A stretch of DNA of 64,000 bases from contig OW203986.1 of the NCBI GenBank assembly GCA_934047225.1, forward strand, positions 11,473,221 to 11,537,220, written 5' to 3'. Made by a program: the position numbers and the translations under genes. Under the pieces are notes generated by a model. It was not told the origin of the DNA. It did no database searches and worked only from the letters and a program-made list of their open reading frames with translations. The DNA is from Ypsolopha sequella. Its lineage: Eukaryota; Arthropoda; Insecta; Lepidoptera; Ypsolophidae. Of the stretch, positions 58,501 through 63,109 are shown one piece after another (position 1 is the first letter of the stretch; each line of letters opens with the position of its first letter).

Positions 58501-61011
58501 TTCGTATTTCTTGAAATGTTAGTGCACTTTAAAAATGCACACGACGGCATATTGAGACCCCTTTCTCGTAAAAATTCATTATGGCGTCCAACTATCACTG
58601 TGTTTGGATGAGCACTGATTCCAAACGTGTGAGCATCACCCATTTGAAACCCAGGTGAAAACATTTTGGTTTTGTCATACTACGGTAAAGGCCTATCTTT
58701 ACTTTTGAAATCTTTGGTTATTAATGAAAAAGTACAAGTGTATTTCTCAAGATACAGATCTATGTTTCATCACATGCCGACAATCAAAAGATAATTCCTA
58801 TTGATCAGGAATCATATAAATATTCTTAGGCCCACTTGCAGCATGATCGAGAAAAAATCCTTAACCCTCGGGTTAACTAACCCGACATTGCATTAGTTCT
58901 ACCTATTGCACCATGATAATATCGAAGTGGGTTAGTAGGCTCAGAACAATATTGTTATGAGTCCCGAGGTAAGTATTCTGAGGAGGTAAGCGACTGTTTG
59001 ACATTTGACAGTTATTTAGAATGTTATTACCATAAAGTAATTAATGCAACCAATGAGATATAGTATCTATATAATATCAATGACATTATATGTCATTGGA
59101 AACAACACAATTTAAGTCAAACTGGTAACATTACTTCACCAACCCGAATTTAACTCAAGGTGAGAGTCGGGTTAAATTCTGATGACTTTCTCTTAGTTTA
59201 ACCCAAGATTTTGATTGATGAGGTCGATGGGTGCAAGAGAGCTTTTTGTTTACCCTATATTTTTTGACTTAACCCGAGTTAAAGTCGAGTTAAGAACATG
59301 CTGCAAGTGGATCTGCAGAATAATGCTCTTACCGTCTATCAAAAAAAAAAAAAATGTTGTAGTTTAACGTTGAAATGAGAAAATCTGTGGCTTGACTTTT
59401 GAAACGGTATGTGTACATATTGGTATTGATATTTTTGTTATAAATTGGTTATGGTATTTTGACCATCTTGGCAAAATTTCAGCTTACGGACGTTTTAGTT
59501 TTTGCAGAAAAAAATATAACAAAGTTTAATTGAAAGCTAAGGCAATAAAATGTCGCCATTCATAAATATTAAAGTGAACACACACGCAATATTATCAGAT
59601 AGGTATTGCCAATATTATTGTTGTAAAACGGCGTTAAAATGTCAAACTGTCATGACATTCCATATATCGCAGTCATAGAGGAATGATCGCAGTAATGTAT
59701 AAACATCAATGGAAGGCATAGCACTACTATCTACCTCTGCCTACAAAAACGTGTAAGAATTTATAAAATATTTCGGTAAAACGGAGGTGGCCATTTTGTA
59801 ATTCAGAGTTTATTCGCGAATCCGGTGAGAGTGTAGAAGCCCGACACTAGCGAAGCCAGTCTTCCAGACAGTCCAAAGAGTGAGACAGTCTATAGAATGT
59901 AGATATATAAAAAAACGGAGGCGCCGCTCTCTTTGCGCCGCAGCCGTTGCTTTAGAAAATAAAGTAAATAAATAAACTTCTTTTCTTAAAAATTCAACAT
60001 TTTCTCGCAAAAAGATAATACCAGGGGACAGGGCAGCCCTTCTCCTCCCCCACCCTCCCATATTTGGAACACACGGTTAAACAAAAACAAAAAGATCATA
60101 AAATTTAAGAAAAACAAAATTGTTTAAAAATAACCATTAAAAAGGGCTAATTTCCGTAAATTTTTATCTTCATAAATAAACTGTAAATACCACCATTTAC
60201 CGAAAAAAAAAAAAAATGCTATAAGTATGTACATATACCGTTTCAAGTTTCAAGTCTTTCAAGTCTTTCCAAAGCTTTATAGTTAGAGGTGTAAATGTCA
60301 TCGTAAGATTGTAAAATACGATAGTTTATAATTTCACTATTAAGATTATAATTTCAATGTTTCACGGTAGATTTTTTGTTAGGTTGATTATAAACTAACC
60401 TAACCTGGTGAAATTATAAACTATCGGATTTCACAATCTGACGCTGACGTAAATATTGATGTCCACAAACATTATGCCCCGTAAGGTTGACTTTCTTATC
60501 TTCTTCAAATATCTCGTTAACTTTTGGGTTTTTCCGACAAATCTTGAAAGACCGTCGTTTATCTTCAGGTAAAGGCGCCGGGAGCCTCATCGGAGGGTAC
60601 CTAATGAAGGGCTTTGGAACCCGTCAGACTTACCAGATATTTGCCGCGTCCACGCTGCTGACTGGGTGCATCTACTTCTTGTTCAACAAGTTCTACATCC
60701 GCAAGCGAGCCACCAGCGGACCAGAAAACGACATGTACAAGAAGAAACCACCAGCTACTGATGTCGAGTGCAGAGAAACCGTCGCAAAAGAAACCGACAA
60801 AGTCGTTGCGATCGTAGATGTCGCTGCCAAAATCGATGTAGACAAGCCTGACGCCGCTAACGGAAACGTTGTCCCAGAAATGAAAGGCAGAAATAAGTTA
60901 GTGGCAGACAATACAGATGGCGGTAGTGACTCCGGCGTCGACAACCCTGCTTACAATGAGACAGAGAGTTCTTCAAGTGAATCAAAGAAAGAGAATGGGA
61001 AAGTAAATTAA
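28481..61011 (+). CDS. MFSD6: Major facilitator superfamily domain-containing protein 6, whole gene model (10 coding exons)
   Basis: Join: 28481-28577, 30531-30685, 40835-41034, 41109-41622, 41702-41860, 50076-50272, 52392-52555, 54796-54999, 57934-58101, 60569-61011. The spliced length is 2301 nt, open for 766 residues, close to the roughly 790 residues of vertebrate MFSD6. Residues 20-110 hold TM1-TM3 with an MFS loop 2-3 motif, GMLADKIGNFR (74-84). Residues about 112-365 form a large Cys-rich hydrophilic loop with four N-glycosylation sequons (NIT, NTT, NAT, NGT). From 368 on come the remaining TM segments with family hallmarks FAMFEGAVIAIVRE, YGSIGGMISSPLSG, AWGYIESFLFWLLQDLG and LGGLYYGVGKGAGSLIGGYL. 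The tail (about 665-766) is acidic, Ser-rich and cytosolic, with an NPAY motif. It should act as a polytopic transporter-like protein at a cell membrane; its substrate is not known to me. All introns are GT-AG; the two GTTAG donors are slightly weak. Confidence 0.93.
28759..28918. repeat. Miniature element with 29-bp perfect TIRs
   Basis: TCATTTTGTACCTACCTACA (start of the arm at 28759-28787) is exactly inverted at 28890-28918. It lies in MFSD6 intron 2 (counting the UTR intron as the first) and would be transcribed as a hairpin. Confidence 0.9.
29427..30300 (-). mobile_element. RTE-like LINE reverse transcriptase fragment (minus strand), split by an insertion
   Basis: On the minus strand, 30300-30115 reads SPWLFNLFMDSCLNYLKDRE, then ECGLKREELLIKCL and YADDQVLLASSADEL; YADD is the reverse transcriptase catalytic motif (codons at 30142-30131). 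The frame resumes at 29892 with INVGKLKVMVLGRDEAVTEC, EQVNEFVYLGCLFKRHGKRD and ERRVNVGNKVNRAL and, after a frameshift, TAKVRLAVHNAVLAPTLIYTD and CGLKEDFHGH. The order is that of the thumb region of moth RTE-type LINEs. About 220 bp at 29893-30114 interrupt it and look like a separate retroposon tail (AAGAATAGAATATAATATGC). Not functional. Confidence 0.8.
30531..30685 (+). CDS. MFSD6: MFSD6 coding exon, residues 33-84
   Basis: Acceptor TTTGTTCTCAG ends at 30530; the donor GTAAAT starts at 30686. It completes Thr33 and encodes LFVLYPYLTIHMRELGINVE, then TM2 and GMLADKIGNFR, the MFS loop 2-3 signature with Asp78. The sequence is GC-rich compared with the intron. Ends in phase 0. The donor lacks the usual +5 G. 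Confidence 0.93.
30692..31362 (+). mobile_element. Dong/R4-like LINE, 5'-truncated, inserted in a TAA microsatellite
   Basis: The open frame from about 30712 to TGA at 31239-31241 reads GCSALANTEYLHRHNQVAKI (end of the zinc-knuckle region), then YYKYSPAPVLENDRAKLYWD, then KPDIVLMDRAQSRVSLVDIT with IPHDENLVKTETEKRRKYLD, the PD-(D/E)xK restriction-like endonuclease of R2/R4-type elements, and ends ARIVRRFLSLGL. It is 5' truncated (no reverse transcriptase) but has no stop over more than 170 codons. ATAATAATAATAATAATC lies just before it and AATAATAATAATAAAAATAA just after. Dong elements of the R4 clade are known to insert into TAA repeats, so target and protein agree. Confidence 0.82.
31363..32703. 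other. No gene seen (MFSD6 intron)
   Basis: AT-rich sequence. 31363-31445 and 32575-32660 look like reversed retroposon tails (TTGTTTATTGACTCATAAC; AAGATATTTATTTCTC). An open 64-codon frame at 31742-31936 has no recognisable features. Confidence 0.4.
32704..33117. repeat. PiggyBac-like miniature element flanked by TTAA, copy 1
   Basis: TTAA (32704-32707) is followed by GGCGTCATGTAAAAGTTTTA, and the right end TTTTTCCGTAGCGCC is followed by TTAA (33114-33117). Internal blocks (CGTCCCTGTTACTCCATATG, GGACGGATTCGTGGAAAAGT) recur in the elements at 44829-45219, 45230-45655 and 55213-55618. The TTAA target duplication is the piggyBac hallmark. The roughly 400-bp interior cannot encode a transposase. 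Confidence 0.82.
33118..33395. other. No gene seen (MFSD6 intron)
   Basis: AT-rich, without a repeat partner noticed in the window. Confidence 0.35.
33396..33660 (-). mobile_element. Retroposon 3' segment with tttgaa-type tail, copy 1 (minus)
   Basis: The reverse complement matches 51240-51519: GGTCCCTGGCCGGGTCTCCG, TTCGGGCGGCTGATTGGATT, TACCTATAATTTTAATCGTA, then TTTGCAAAATAAACT and an AATTTTGAATTT-like tail. The shared GC-rich block is the non-repetitive end; the tail with AATAAA marks the 3' end. Confidence 0.65.
34213..34247. repeat. Solo end of the 16665-16919 fold-back family
   Basis: GCTTTTCCGGAAAAAAGTTC followed by TGTGCACGCCACTG repeats the right terminus of the fold-back element at 16880-16919. 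The other arm is absent. Confidence 0.6.
34248..35297. other. No gene seen (MFSD6 intron)
   Basis: Contains one short hairpin at about 34507-34551 (GTACCTATCTACAATATATA against TATATAGGTAGGTAC). The rest shows nothing that can be supported. Confidence 0.4.
35298..36042 (+). repeat. Repeat family B, second long copy
   Basis: Begins AGGGTTCCGTAGTACCTAAA and ends ACTCGCACTTAGCCGG, co-linear with 4951-5760 including CTTTAGCACCGTTAAAG, ACATATAACG, the duplicated ATTGGCACTGGTTTTGAGAA unit and GTGTTTACGTAAAGATTACAG. Confidence 0.8.
36095..36195 (+). repeat. Irregular AAAAGTGACAGATG tandem repeat
   Basis: Variants of AAAAGTGACA recur at least five times (AAAGTGACAGATGCC, AAAGTGACATATATGTC, AAAGTGACAGATGTGATG, ATGTCAAAAGTGACAGAAAG). 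It may be a simple expansion. A TATAAAAG follows at about 36230. Confidence 0.6.
37248..37450 (+). repeat. Repeat family D, copy 2 (longer)
   Basis: Same ends as 16103-16250, with an additional middle part including GCACGCGCAGCGTGCG, a GC-rich palindrome. Ends TTTACGCACAGTGTGCTATA. Confidence 0.75.
37960..38120 (+). repeat. Short dispersed repeat, copy 1 of 2
   Basis: CTCTCTAGCAGTGTTATAAT through GGTGTTATGATGTAATATTA and GTCAAACAATGTAGGTACTT to TTTTTGATGTTGT aligns with 54545-54690. Class unknown. Confidence 0.7.
38308..38538. repeat. Fold-back element with about 55-bp arms
   Basis: GGTGTAACCATATTTGAAGA, GCTTATTCAGTTAATGGTAT and AGAACAACTTTTACTATG at the left are all inverted at the right (ATAGTAAAAGTTGTTCTATA ... 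TTCAAATATGGTTACACC), with one mismatch noticed. Centre has an A-run and a T-run that could also pair. Confidence 0.88.
39225..39462. repeat. Miniature element related to the 12915-12988 hairpin
   Basis: AGAGGGCCTATTATGTATC and TTTAGTTGCCATCTGGACTG at the left match, inverted, the right end CTAGTCCAGTTGGCAACTAA and GATACAGAATAGAGGGGCC. The arm core GTTGCCA-CTGGACT-GGTG is the one seen in the compact hairpin at 12926-12977. Confidence 0.8.
39463..40834. other. No gene seen; end of MFSD6 intron
   Basis: AT-rich, ending in the acceptor TTTTGTGTTATCATCAG. No repeat partner noticed. No TE coding remains. Confidence 0.45.
40835..41034 (+). CDS. MFSD6: MFSD6 coding exon, residues 85-151
   Basis: Acceptor TTATCATCAG; donor GTGAGT at 41035. 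It encodes LLLALSSILGGVSALLLLAV (TM3) and the start of the large loop with HDHPCTPIHPYAYDVNI; the first sequon (Asn-Ile-Thr) spans the junction. GC content is much higher than in the flanks. Phase 2 at the end, with only 74 bp of intron before the next exon. Confidence 0.92.
41109..41622 (+). CDS. MFSD6: MFSD6 coding exon, residues 151-322 (large loop)
   Basis: Acceptor CATTGTTTCAG; donor GTACGT at 41623. At 514 nt it is the longest exon. It encodes most of the hydrophilic loop: VLSCGFICELPEN, a basic and polar middle (SLTRSMTPKRD-like), an acidic run ILDEIEDSEDEARYRVRI, and sequons NTT, NAT and NGT. Cysteines at VLSCGFIC, MEC, ATC and TCKD could form disulfides. The loop is the least conserved part of the family, which explains why this exon is identified by frame and context more than by similarity. 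Confidence 0.88.
41702..41860 (+). CDS. MFSD6: MFSD6 coding exon, residues 323-375
   Basis: Acceptor TATTTAGCAG (a TAGCAG tandem acceptor); donor GTAAGT at 41861. It encodes EGEGETVHVQAGAHRLTRCS with further cysteines (CSAAC, SLCEN), then SFTFWAYLA, which begins the next TM segment. 159 nt, phase 0 at both ends. The intron before it is only 79 bp. Confidence 0.9.
41901..42443. repeat. hAT-like miniature element
   Basis: CAGGGGTCTCCAA at the left and TTTGGAAACCTCTG at the right form short TIRs of the CAGRGGTYTCCAA type seen in hAT elements. Next to the ends, GGGTCACACTGATTCC and GGCCAGACTGGTGGTGCTCA recall the usual GC-rich subterminal parts. No convincing 8-bp duplication. No coding content. 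Confidence 0.55.
42814..44302. mobile_element. TA-flanked TIR element carrying a nested repeat B insertion
   Basis: AGGCCCGTATTAATAAAACG and ATCTCA at the left are exactly inverted at the right end (TGAGATCGTTTTATTAATACGGGCCT). TA stands on both sides (42812-42813, 44303-44304). The arms continue for about 200 bp with many TCTTGAGAT / ATCTCAAG motifs that pair within and between arms. The middle (43105-43930) is a reversed repeat B copy; without it the element would be about 660 bp. Confidence 0.8.
43105..43930 (-). repeat. Repeat family B inner part, reversed, with a triplicated unit
   Basis: Reverse complement aligns with the inner and right part of 4951-5760 (AATTTCTCGACCGCTTTATT; CTGTAATCTTTACGTAAACAC here). 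A unit of about 285 bp, marked by ATTTCTCATTAGTGCTGATT and GTAATTGGCCAGTT, begins at about 43258, 43545 and 43845, where the other copies have it twice. Confidence 0.75.
44382..44828 (+). repeat. Repeat family F, copy 1
   Basis: CCAGCGTCATCCGAAAATTA near the start and GATATGAACGTTACTTCAAT, TTTCTGTCGATATTTGTACC and GCCGACTACCTGCC near the end are shared with 55744-56180, and in reverse with 57010-57200. It directly abuts the TTAA of the piggyBac-like element at 44829. Confidence 0.7.
44829..45219 (-). repeat. PiggyBac-like miniature element, copy 2 (right TTAA lost)
   Basis: TTAAGGCGATACC at the left; right end AAAACTTTTACGTATCGCC, inverted. The interior is the reverse of 55213-55618. The right TTAA is missing, and another relative starts 10 bases later, so the junction is rearranged. 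Confidence 0.75.
45230..45655 (-). repeat. PiggyBac-like miniature element, copy 3 (degraded ends)
   Basis: Starts GGCGCTACAGAAAAAAAATC, which is the inverted right end of 32704-33117, and runs through GGGATCTGTTAAAACAGAAA and CGGATTC-type blocks to ACGCTAAAACTTTTACGATA. TTAA flanks are absent on both sides. Confidence 0.7.
45656..47500. other. No gene seen (MFSD6 intron)
   Basis: AT-rich. 46425-46560 has repeated AGTATTTA / TAAATACT words that pair loosely. A small perfect palindrome-like pair CATAGATAAATA / TATTTATCTATG lies at 47261-47287. No exon or TE coding sequence. Confidence 0.4.
47500..47585 (+). mobile_element. SINE/LINE 3' tail (gatggatg type)
   Basis: GGGCAATTCTTCCAGGATGA, AAGTCCTGGAAAGACTTATG, TCCAGCAGTGGACGAACTAG and GCTGATGGATGGATG are the 3' end also found, reversed, at 63825-64000. 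Only the end is present. Confidence 0.65.
47998..48125 (+). repeat. Minisatellite, unit AAATATCTAGTGTATGTGTA
   Basis: Five copies of a 19-28 bp unit AAATATCTAGTGTATGTGTA(TGCATAT), progressively shortened to AAATATCTATGTGTATGTGT. Imperfect. Confidence 0.85.
48126..49086. other. No gene seen (MFSD6 intron)
   Basis: AT-rich. ATGTCATTTGTGGCGAAGAC near 48471 and the inverted CATTTTGGCAATGTCATTGTC-like words near 48550 suggest a decayed repeat, not resolved. Confidence 0.35.
49087..49712. mobile_element. Mariner-type miniature element with TA duplication
   Basis: TACAGTGTGTCCCTCGTACA is inverted at the right end (TGTACGAGGGACACACTGTA), continuing through GTGCACATCCGAAAA. TA flanks both sides. The ACAGTGTGTCCC terminus and TA target fit the Tc1/mariner superfamily. 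The 530-bp centre is A/T-run rich and codes for nothing recognisable. Confidence 0.82.
50076..50272 (+). CDS. MFSD6: MFSD6 coding exon, residues 376-441
   Basis: Acceptor TTGATTCCAG; donor GTACGA at 50273. Encodes VRVFIGIIGGTAFAMFEGAV, then IAIVREQSADYGLQRVYGSI and GGMISSPLSGLLIDYASRGK, among the most conserved parts of the insect MFSD6 proteins. Acidic Glu within the membrane segment (MFEGA) is characteristic. Ends with AG of Arg441 (phase 2). Confidence 0.94.
50855..50880 (+). repeat. (ATGAT)n microsatellite
   Basis: Five pentamers: ATGATATGATATGATATGAT and one more variant. Confidence 0.85.
50999..51251. repeat. Fold-back miniature element (ACAAGGTGA end)
   Basis: CCTTGGTAAGTGATCAGCAT and CATGAA at 51041-51066 are inverted at 51196-51222; outer parts AATTCATAC and GATCAT also pair. 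Between, GAAATTTCGACTTCCCATAG is inverted as CTATGGGGAGTCGAAATTTC, so the entire element is one long hairpin. Confidence 0.82.
51240..51519 (+). mobile_element. Retroposon 3' segment with tttgaa tail, copy 2
   Basis: Same content as 33396-33660 in the opposite orientation, ending CTTTGCAAAATAAACTATTT and GAATTTGAATTGAATTTGAA. The tail of TTTGAA units after AATAAA is typical of some moth non-LTR elements. It joins the fold-back element on its left; the outer flank TTCACCTTGTATATA at 51529-51543 mirrors the ATACAAGGTGA at 50998. Confidence 0.65.
51671..52170 (+). repeat. Repeat family B relative
   Basis: Opens GGCCAAGTGCGAGTCAGACT and GGATTCCGTACCA; near its end GTGACAGACGGACGGGTAGA and GGCTTTGTGATAGGGTC recall the known end of this repeat type. 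The interior differs from 4951-5760, so it is a separate subfamily. Confidence 0.55.
52226..52331. repeat. Hairpin element with about 50-bp arms, 60 bp before an exon
   Basis: CTTATTTGACAGGACTAACC and TTATTTT pair with 52305-52331; inner parts AGCGTC-CGTCTTTGTCTTTTC and AAAAAGACAAGACGCTT pair too. The right end is 60 bases from the MFSD6 exon at 52392. No coding content. Confidence 0.85.
52392..52555 (+). CDS. MFSD6: MFSD6 coding exon, residues 441-496
   Basis: Acceptor GGTTTTCTCCAG; donor GTAAGT at 52556. It completes Arg441 and encodes PAFYLYAVLKVASGALMLSI (TM), a polar linker DLEFKQPAQNLLDDVIHVLK and the start of the following TM NIEMVALFIACFIMG. Ends in phase 1. Confidence 0.93.
52626..53338 (-). 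mobile_element. CR1/Jockey-like LINE 3' fragment (minus strand)
   Basis: On the minus strand, 53338-53245 reads VAGFFFGGNAVDSERIFNLQ then KRAIRVI; then, after stops, IFKDIKVMTLPSVFIYVCL; and 53115-52925 reads DIHNHETRNKDKVVVPFTCL and LYNKIPQELLSLNEKTDQV. These are the last conserved blocks of Jockey/CR1-type reverse transcriptase proteins (LQKRA-R-I; HNH-TRNK; -LYNK-P). The element ends at 52626 with the reversed tail GATTCAGATTCAGATTC. It has frameshifts and stops. Confidence 0.8.
53568..53950 (+). repeat. Repeat family B relative (short)
   Basis: GGCCAAGTACGTGTCGTGCC-like start, AGGGTTCCGTAGTTGCCCGT, and near the end GCAGACAGACAGACAGAAGG and CTGTTGACTACGGAACCCTG, which inverts the GGGTTCCGTAG of the start. 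Ends resemble those of the other family B copies. Confidence 0.6.
53951..54544. other. No gene seen (MFSD6 intron)
   Basis: AT-rich, with GTCGTGATACTTGTCATGATAC-like short repeats near 54405-54440. No other structure seen. Confidence 0.35.
54545..54690 (+). repeat. Short dispersed repeat, copy 2 of 2
   Basis: Matches 37960-38120 (TTCTCTAGCGGTGCTATAAT ... CGGTCAAACAATGTACGTAC ... CTTTTGATGTTGTAA). Confidence 0.7.
54796..54999 (+). CDS. MFSD6: MFSD6 coding exon, residues 496-564
   Basis: Acceptor TTGATTCACAG; donor GTTAGT at 55000. Encodes TAWGYIESFLFWLLQDLGAS, then RSLMGITITVGGVAGLPLLV and LSGPIIRRLGHANVLFIGFV. This is the most diagnostic part of MFSD6 (the AWG-IESFLF--L--LGA pattern). Two TM segments and one short loop with RRLGH, a counterpart of the MFS loop 8-9 motif. 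Confidence 0.95.
55213..55618. repeat. PiggyBac-like miniature element flanked by TTAA, copy 4
   Basis: TTAA (55213-55216), then GGCGATACGTAAAAGTTTTA; right end TTTTTTTGGTATCGCC, then TTAA (55615-55618). GGCGATAC is the exact TIR. Interior blocks shared with the copies at 32704 and 44829. Confidence 0.88.
55638..55745 (+). mobile_element. tRNA-derived SINE fragment
   Basis: GGTTCGAATCC at 55645-55655 is a perfect RNA polymerase III box B. Downstream ACTTTTTAGAATTTTATTTG and TTTCCTGATGGTGAAGATAA recall known moth SINE bodies. Box A is missing, so it is 5' truncated or interrupted by the neighbouring TTAA element. Confidence 0.6.
55744..56180 (+). repeat. Repeat family F, copy 2
   Basis: GGGCGCCTCGTCCCAGCGTC to GGCGACTACCTGCCTCTTAA, co-linear with 44382-44828. 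As there, a piggyBac-like element lies close by (ending 125 bp upstream). Confidence 0.7.
56181..57009. other. No gene seen (MFSD6 intron)
   Basis: The first 180 bases hold a 67-codon open frame without recognisable content; the rest is AT-rich. Confidence 0.35.
57010..57200 (-). repeat. Repeat family F, copy 3 (reversed, diverged)
   Basis: The reverse complement reads ATGTGAAAAGTATTATTTTC, GCGCTGATATGAATTTTATT, GTCGATATTCGTACCGACAA and ends GGCGACGGTAATCGCCTTAA, matching the end of copies 1 and 2. The end GCCTTAA suggests a TTAA target for this family as well. Confidence 0.6.
57201..57933. other. No gene seen; contains CGCTC repeats
   Basis: A short run GCTCCGCTCCGCTCCGCTCG at about 57683-57703 is the only structure noted before the acceptor TTTACATTTCAG. 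Confidence 0.4.
57934..58101 (+). CDS. MFSD6: MFSD6 coding exon, residues 564-620
   Basis: Acceptor TTTTTACATTTCAG; donor GTTAGT at 58102. Encodes YSLIYNPWYCLIFEALESVT, SSLSFTAAVTYAARLSSTTT and DTSVQGLLGGLYYGVG. PW-CL-FE-LE--T is a family block in the C-terminal bundle. Phase 1 on both sides. Confidence 0.94.
58136..58175 (-). mobile_element. Short SINE fragment (minus)
   Basis: CTCCACCCACTGCTGGACAC and TGCGCCTCC are the reversed form of a widespread moth retroposon end (compare TCCAGCAGTGGAC at 47545). Only about 40 bases are left. Confidence 0.4.
58831..59310. repeat. Miniature element with CCACTTGCAGCATG TIRs
   Basis: CCCACTTGCAGCATGATCGA at the left and AACATGCTGCAAGTGG at the right, continued by AACCCTCGGGTTAA-type words on both arms (TTAACCCGAGTTAA at the right). 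Several such self-complementary words lie inside. No coding content. Confidence 0.8.
59311..60304. other. No gene seen (MFSD6 intron)
   Basis: Includes an A-run (59341-59354) and a slightly GC-richer patch at 59900-60060 with a minus-strand open frame of 83 codons that has no recognisable features. Confidence 0.4.
60305..60440. repeat. Hairpin element about 130 bp before the last exon
   Basis: AAGATTGTAAAATACGATAG and TTTATAATTTCAC are inverted at 60408-60440 (GTGAAATTATAAACTATCGG, then ATTTCACAATCT). The centre holds further copies of the words TTATAATTTCA and TTATAAACTA. Confidence 0.8.
60569..61011 (+). CDS. MFSD6: MFSD6 last coding exon, residues 620-766
   Basis: Acceptor TTTATCTTCAG; stop TAA at 61009-61011. 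It encodes KGAGSLIGGYLMKGFGTRQT, the last TM (YQIFAASTLLTGCIYFLFNK) and FYIRKRA, then a cytosolic tail of about 100 residues rich in Lys, Glu, Asp and Ser. Near its end it reads DSGVDNPAYNETESSSSESK. NPAY (745-748) fits the NPxY type of endocytic or PTB-domain signal, surrounded by acidic and Ser residues that could be CK2 sites. The tail is longer and more charged than the core would need. Confidence 0.94.
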
Positions 61012-61165
61012 TGTGATATTACTCTGCTACATTTGTAGGAGGGCGGATCAAGGATTTATTTCTGGGGAGGGCACAAGTGCCAGACAGGTAAGGAGTGTAC
61101 CCCATAGTATTGCACTATAGGTATCTTTGGGATTAACTCTTAATGACATACAAGAATAACCAAAC

Positions 61166-61171
61166 AATAAA
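61166..61171 (+). terminator. MFSD6 poly(A) signal, proximal
   Basis: AATAAA 155 bases after the stop. Two more lie at 61535-61540 and 61546-61551 (CAATAAATTATTAATAAAAT), the latter followed by a TGTGTAAC and TTTTTTCG region, so two alternative 3' ends are possible. Confidence 0.5.
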
Positions 61172-61534
61172 GGTTTAATAATTAAATATTACGTGTTTAG
61201 TAGTTTACGTACTTATGTACGCAAAAAGAAACGAATGTTATTATTGCGGTATCGTATTAATCTCCGAGCTCCTTATTTTGTTTGTACCGTCTTCTGGGGG
61301 AGGGGGCACGTGCCACTGTGCCCGCCCCTGGATCCGCCCTTGGTGTATGTACTGTCGGGAAAGTAACGCTTGCCCATTTACGGTTAGAATGAAAAGTAGG
61401 TCAGCGGAACTTTCCCTGATGGTATGTTGTGTTAGGTATACGATTACGATATTTTGACAAATTAGTTTTATTTACGTCTGTTAGTAGATAATTTAAGAGA
61501 TTTTTACTATAGCAGTGTGGTTGTACGAGTATTC

Positions 61535-61551
61535 AATAAATTATTAATAAA
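61535..61551 (+). terminator. MFSD6 poly(A) signals, distal pair
   Basis: Two AATAAA hexamers within 17 bases, followed by TATTGTGTAACTTATTTTTT. This would give a 3' UTR of about 560 bases. Confidence 0.5.
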
Positions 61552-62839
61552 ATATTGTGTAACTTATTTTTTCGATTGTTTTATTTATACTGAAATGGCG
61601 AACACCTATTACACACTCATCGTCATTGCCCGTCTGCACCCACATTAAATTTTAACCGTGAATCAACAAGAGTGTCCTACCCCCTACTCACATATCGCAG
61701 CCACCTTAGACGCGATTCCAGACCCCCTCGAGCACTCATGAATACTACTAAATAAACCATAGACTCATAAACTTTTAACAATAAAGACTCATAGAATTTT
61801 GAACTTTCATAAACTAGCATAAACTTTAAAAAAATATATAAAACTATTTAAATAAGGTCGGGTACTCTCTGTCCTCCTCTTATTAAGGCAAAGTTGTAAA
61901 GGCCAAAAGGCTAACAATAATATAAAGTGATTAAAAAAAAAACCTATCTGAATATCCATACTGACCTCAGCGCTCATTAGGCGCCTAACTATGTTATTCG
62001 GTAGCGTCAACGATTTTCAAATTTCACAACCAACGATTTCCATATTTTCAAATTTGGAAAATCTTTTTTTCGCATATGGGTATACTCGATGTTTGCGGAC
62101 ATGGCACGGGTATCAACCTCAGATAAGTGGTCCGTGATCTGAGGTATCAACAGACAAATTTACGGATAAATAACGTTTATGTATTTTTGCTCAAATAATT
62201 TTAAACCTCGACTAGAAAACTTTTTTTAGAGCCCTGGCTAGTGAGTTTCTGTAGCACTTTCCTTAGCTATTTCTTTTTTCTTTTCTATTACAATTACCTG
62301 TTACTAACATACAATAAGTAATTTGTCACTAAGACAATATGGAGTTTTTAATCTCTGAAATAAAAGGTTTGTATTTTATTTTATTTATTCTAAATAATAA
62401 TAAGCTGTAGTTGTCTTTTTGAACCCATATTCAGAGTTTTTTAATATGTCATTTCAAGCCAGTTTTACAAAGTTTTTATACTTAAGGCGCTTGATCCTTC
62501 AAATACAGCCAGATGTGTACTTTCTAAAGCCTACTCCTCGTTTACGGCTGAACCAAATGGCTTGAAAAAAATATGTATGAAATAATAACTCTTTAAAAAT
62601 ATTTGCAACAAATTTTGGTTTCGTACGATCAAAACTTCTATATTAAAAAAAATAACAACTGTATGATGTTTTTTTGGCTTAAATTCCCTACTCCTCCTAA
62701 TCTGCTATGACGTTTGGAAATATTTACACGCCAAAAAATTAAGAATCTGTTGAACTTTAAATGCAACATATCTCAAGTATATCCAGTAACTTTTTCTATT
62801 AAAAATATCGAAATATGTAAGATTTCAAGGTCAAAGGCT
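61552..62839. other. No gene seen; intergenic
   Basis: AT-rich sequence after MFSD6. AATAAAAGGTTTGTATTTTATT at 62359 may be another retroposon tail. No other signal. Confidence 0.4.
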
Positions 62840-63062
62840 AAGAGGTGCTCTGCGCGGGCGCAGGCATCAGTCATGCAGTGGCGTTCAGACGGGGAGGCTG
62901 TGTCACTCGTTGCCACGTACCGCACCCTGGCGTCTGATGACATGTTTGCGAAAATATTTATAAGGATTTTTATTTGTGTGCGTTCAGAGAGTACTTTCGG
63001 CAATGGACTTAGTTATTTAGAGGATAAATTGTGCTGTGACGTTCGCGCGTGGACGCTATAAT
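62840..63062. other. GC-richer island, possible promoter or decayed exon
   Basis: GTGCTCTGCGCGGGCGCAGG and GGCGTTCAGACGGGGAGGCT stand out from AT-rich flanks. Frames are open on both strands for 60-115 codons, but with no domain-like pattern, and I find no good donor at its right end. It could be a promoter with a noncoding exon of the next gene, or an old repeat. Confidence 0.25.
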
Positions 63063-63109
63063 AAACTAGAAGTTTGACGAGTTAGCAAGGAACTTTTTTT
63101 AGAAAAATT

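Noticed and set aside
58287..58664. 125-codon minus-strand open frame with a GFQMGDAHTFGISAHP segment
   Set aside because: It lies within an MFSD6 intron, its C-terminal part is low-complexity AT-rich sequence, and I do not recognise it. It might be a TE remnant but I cannot support that.
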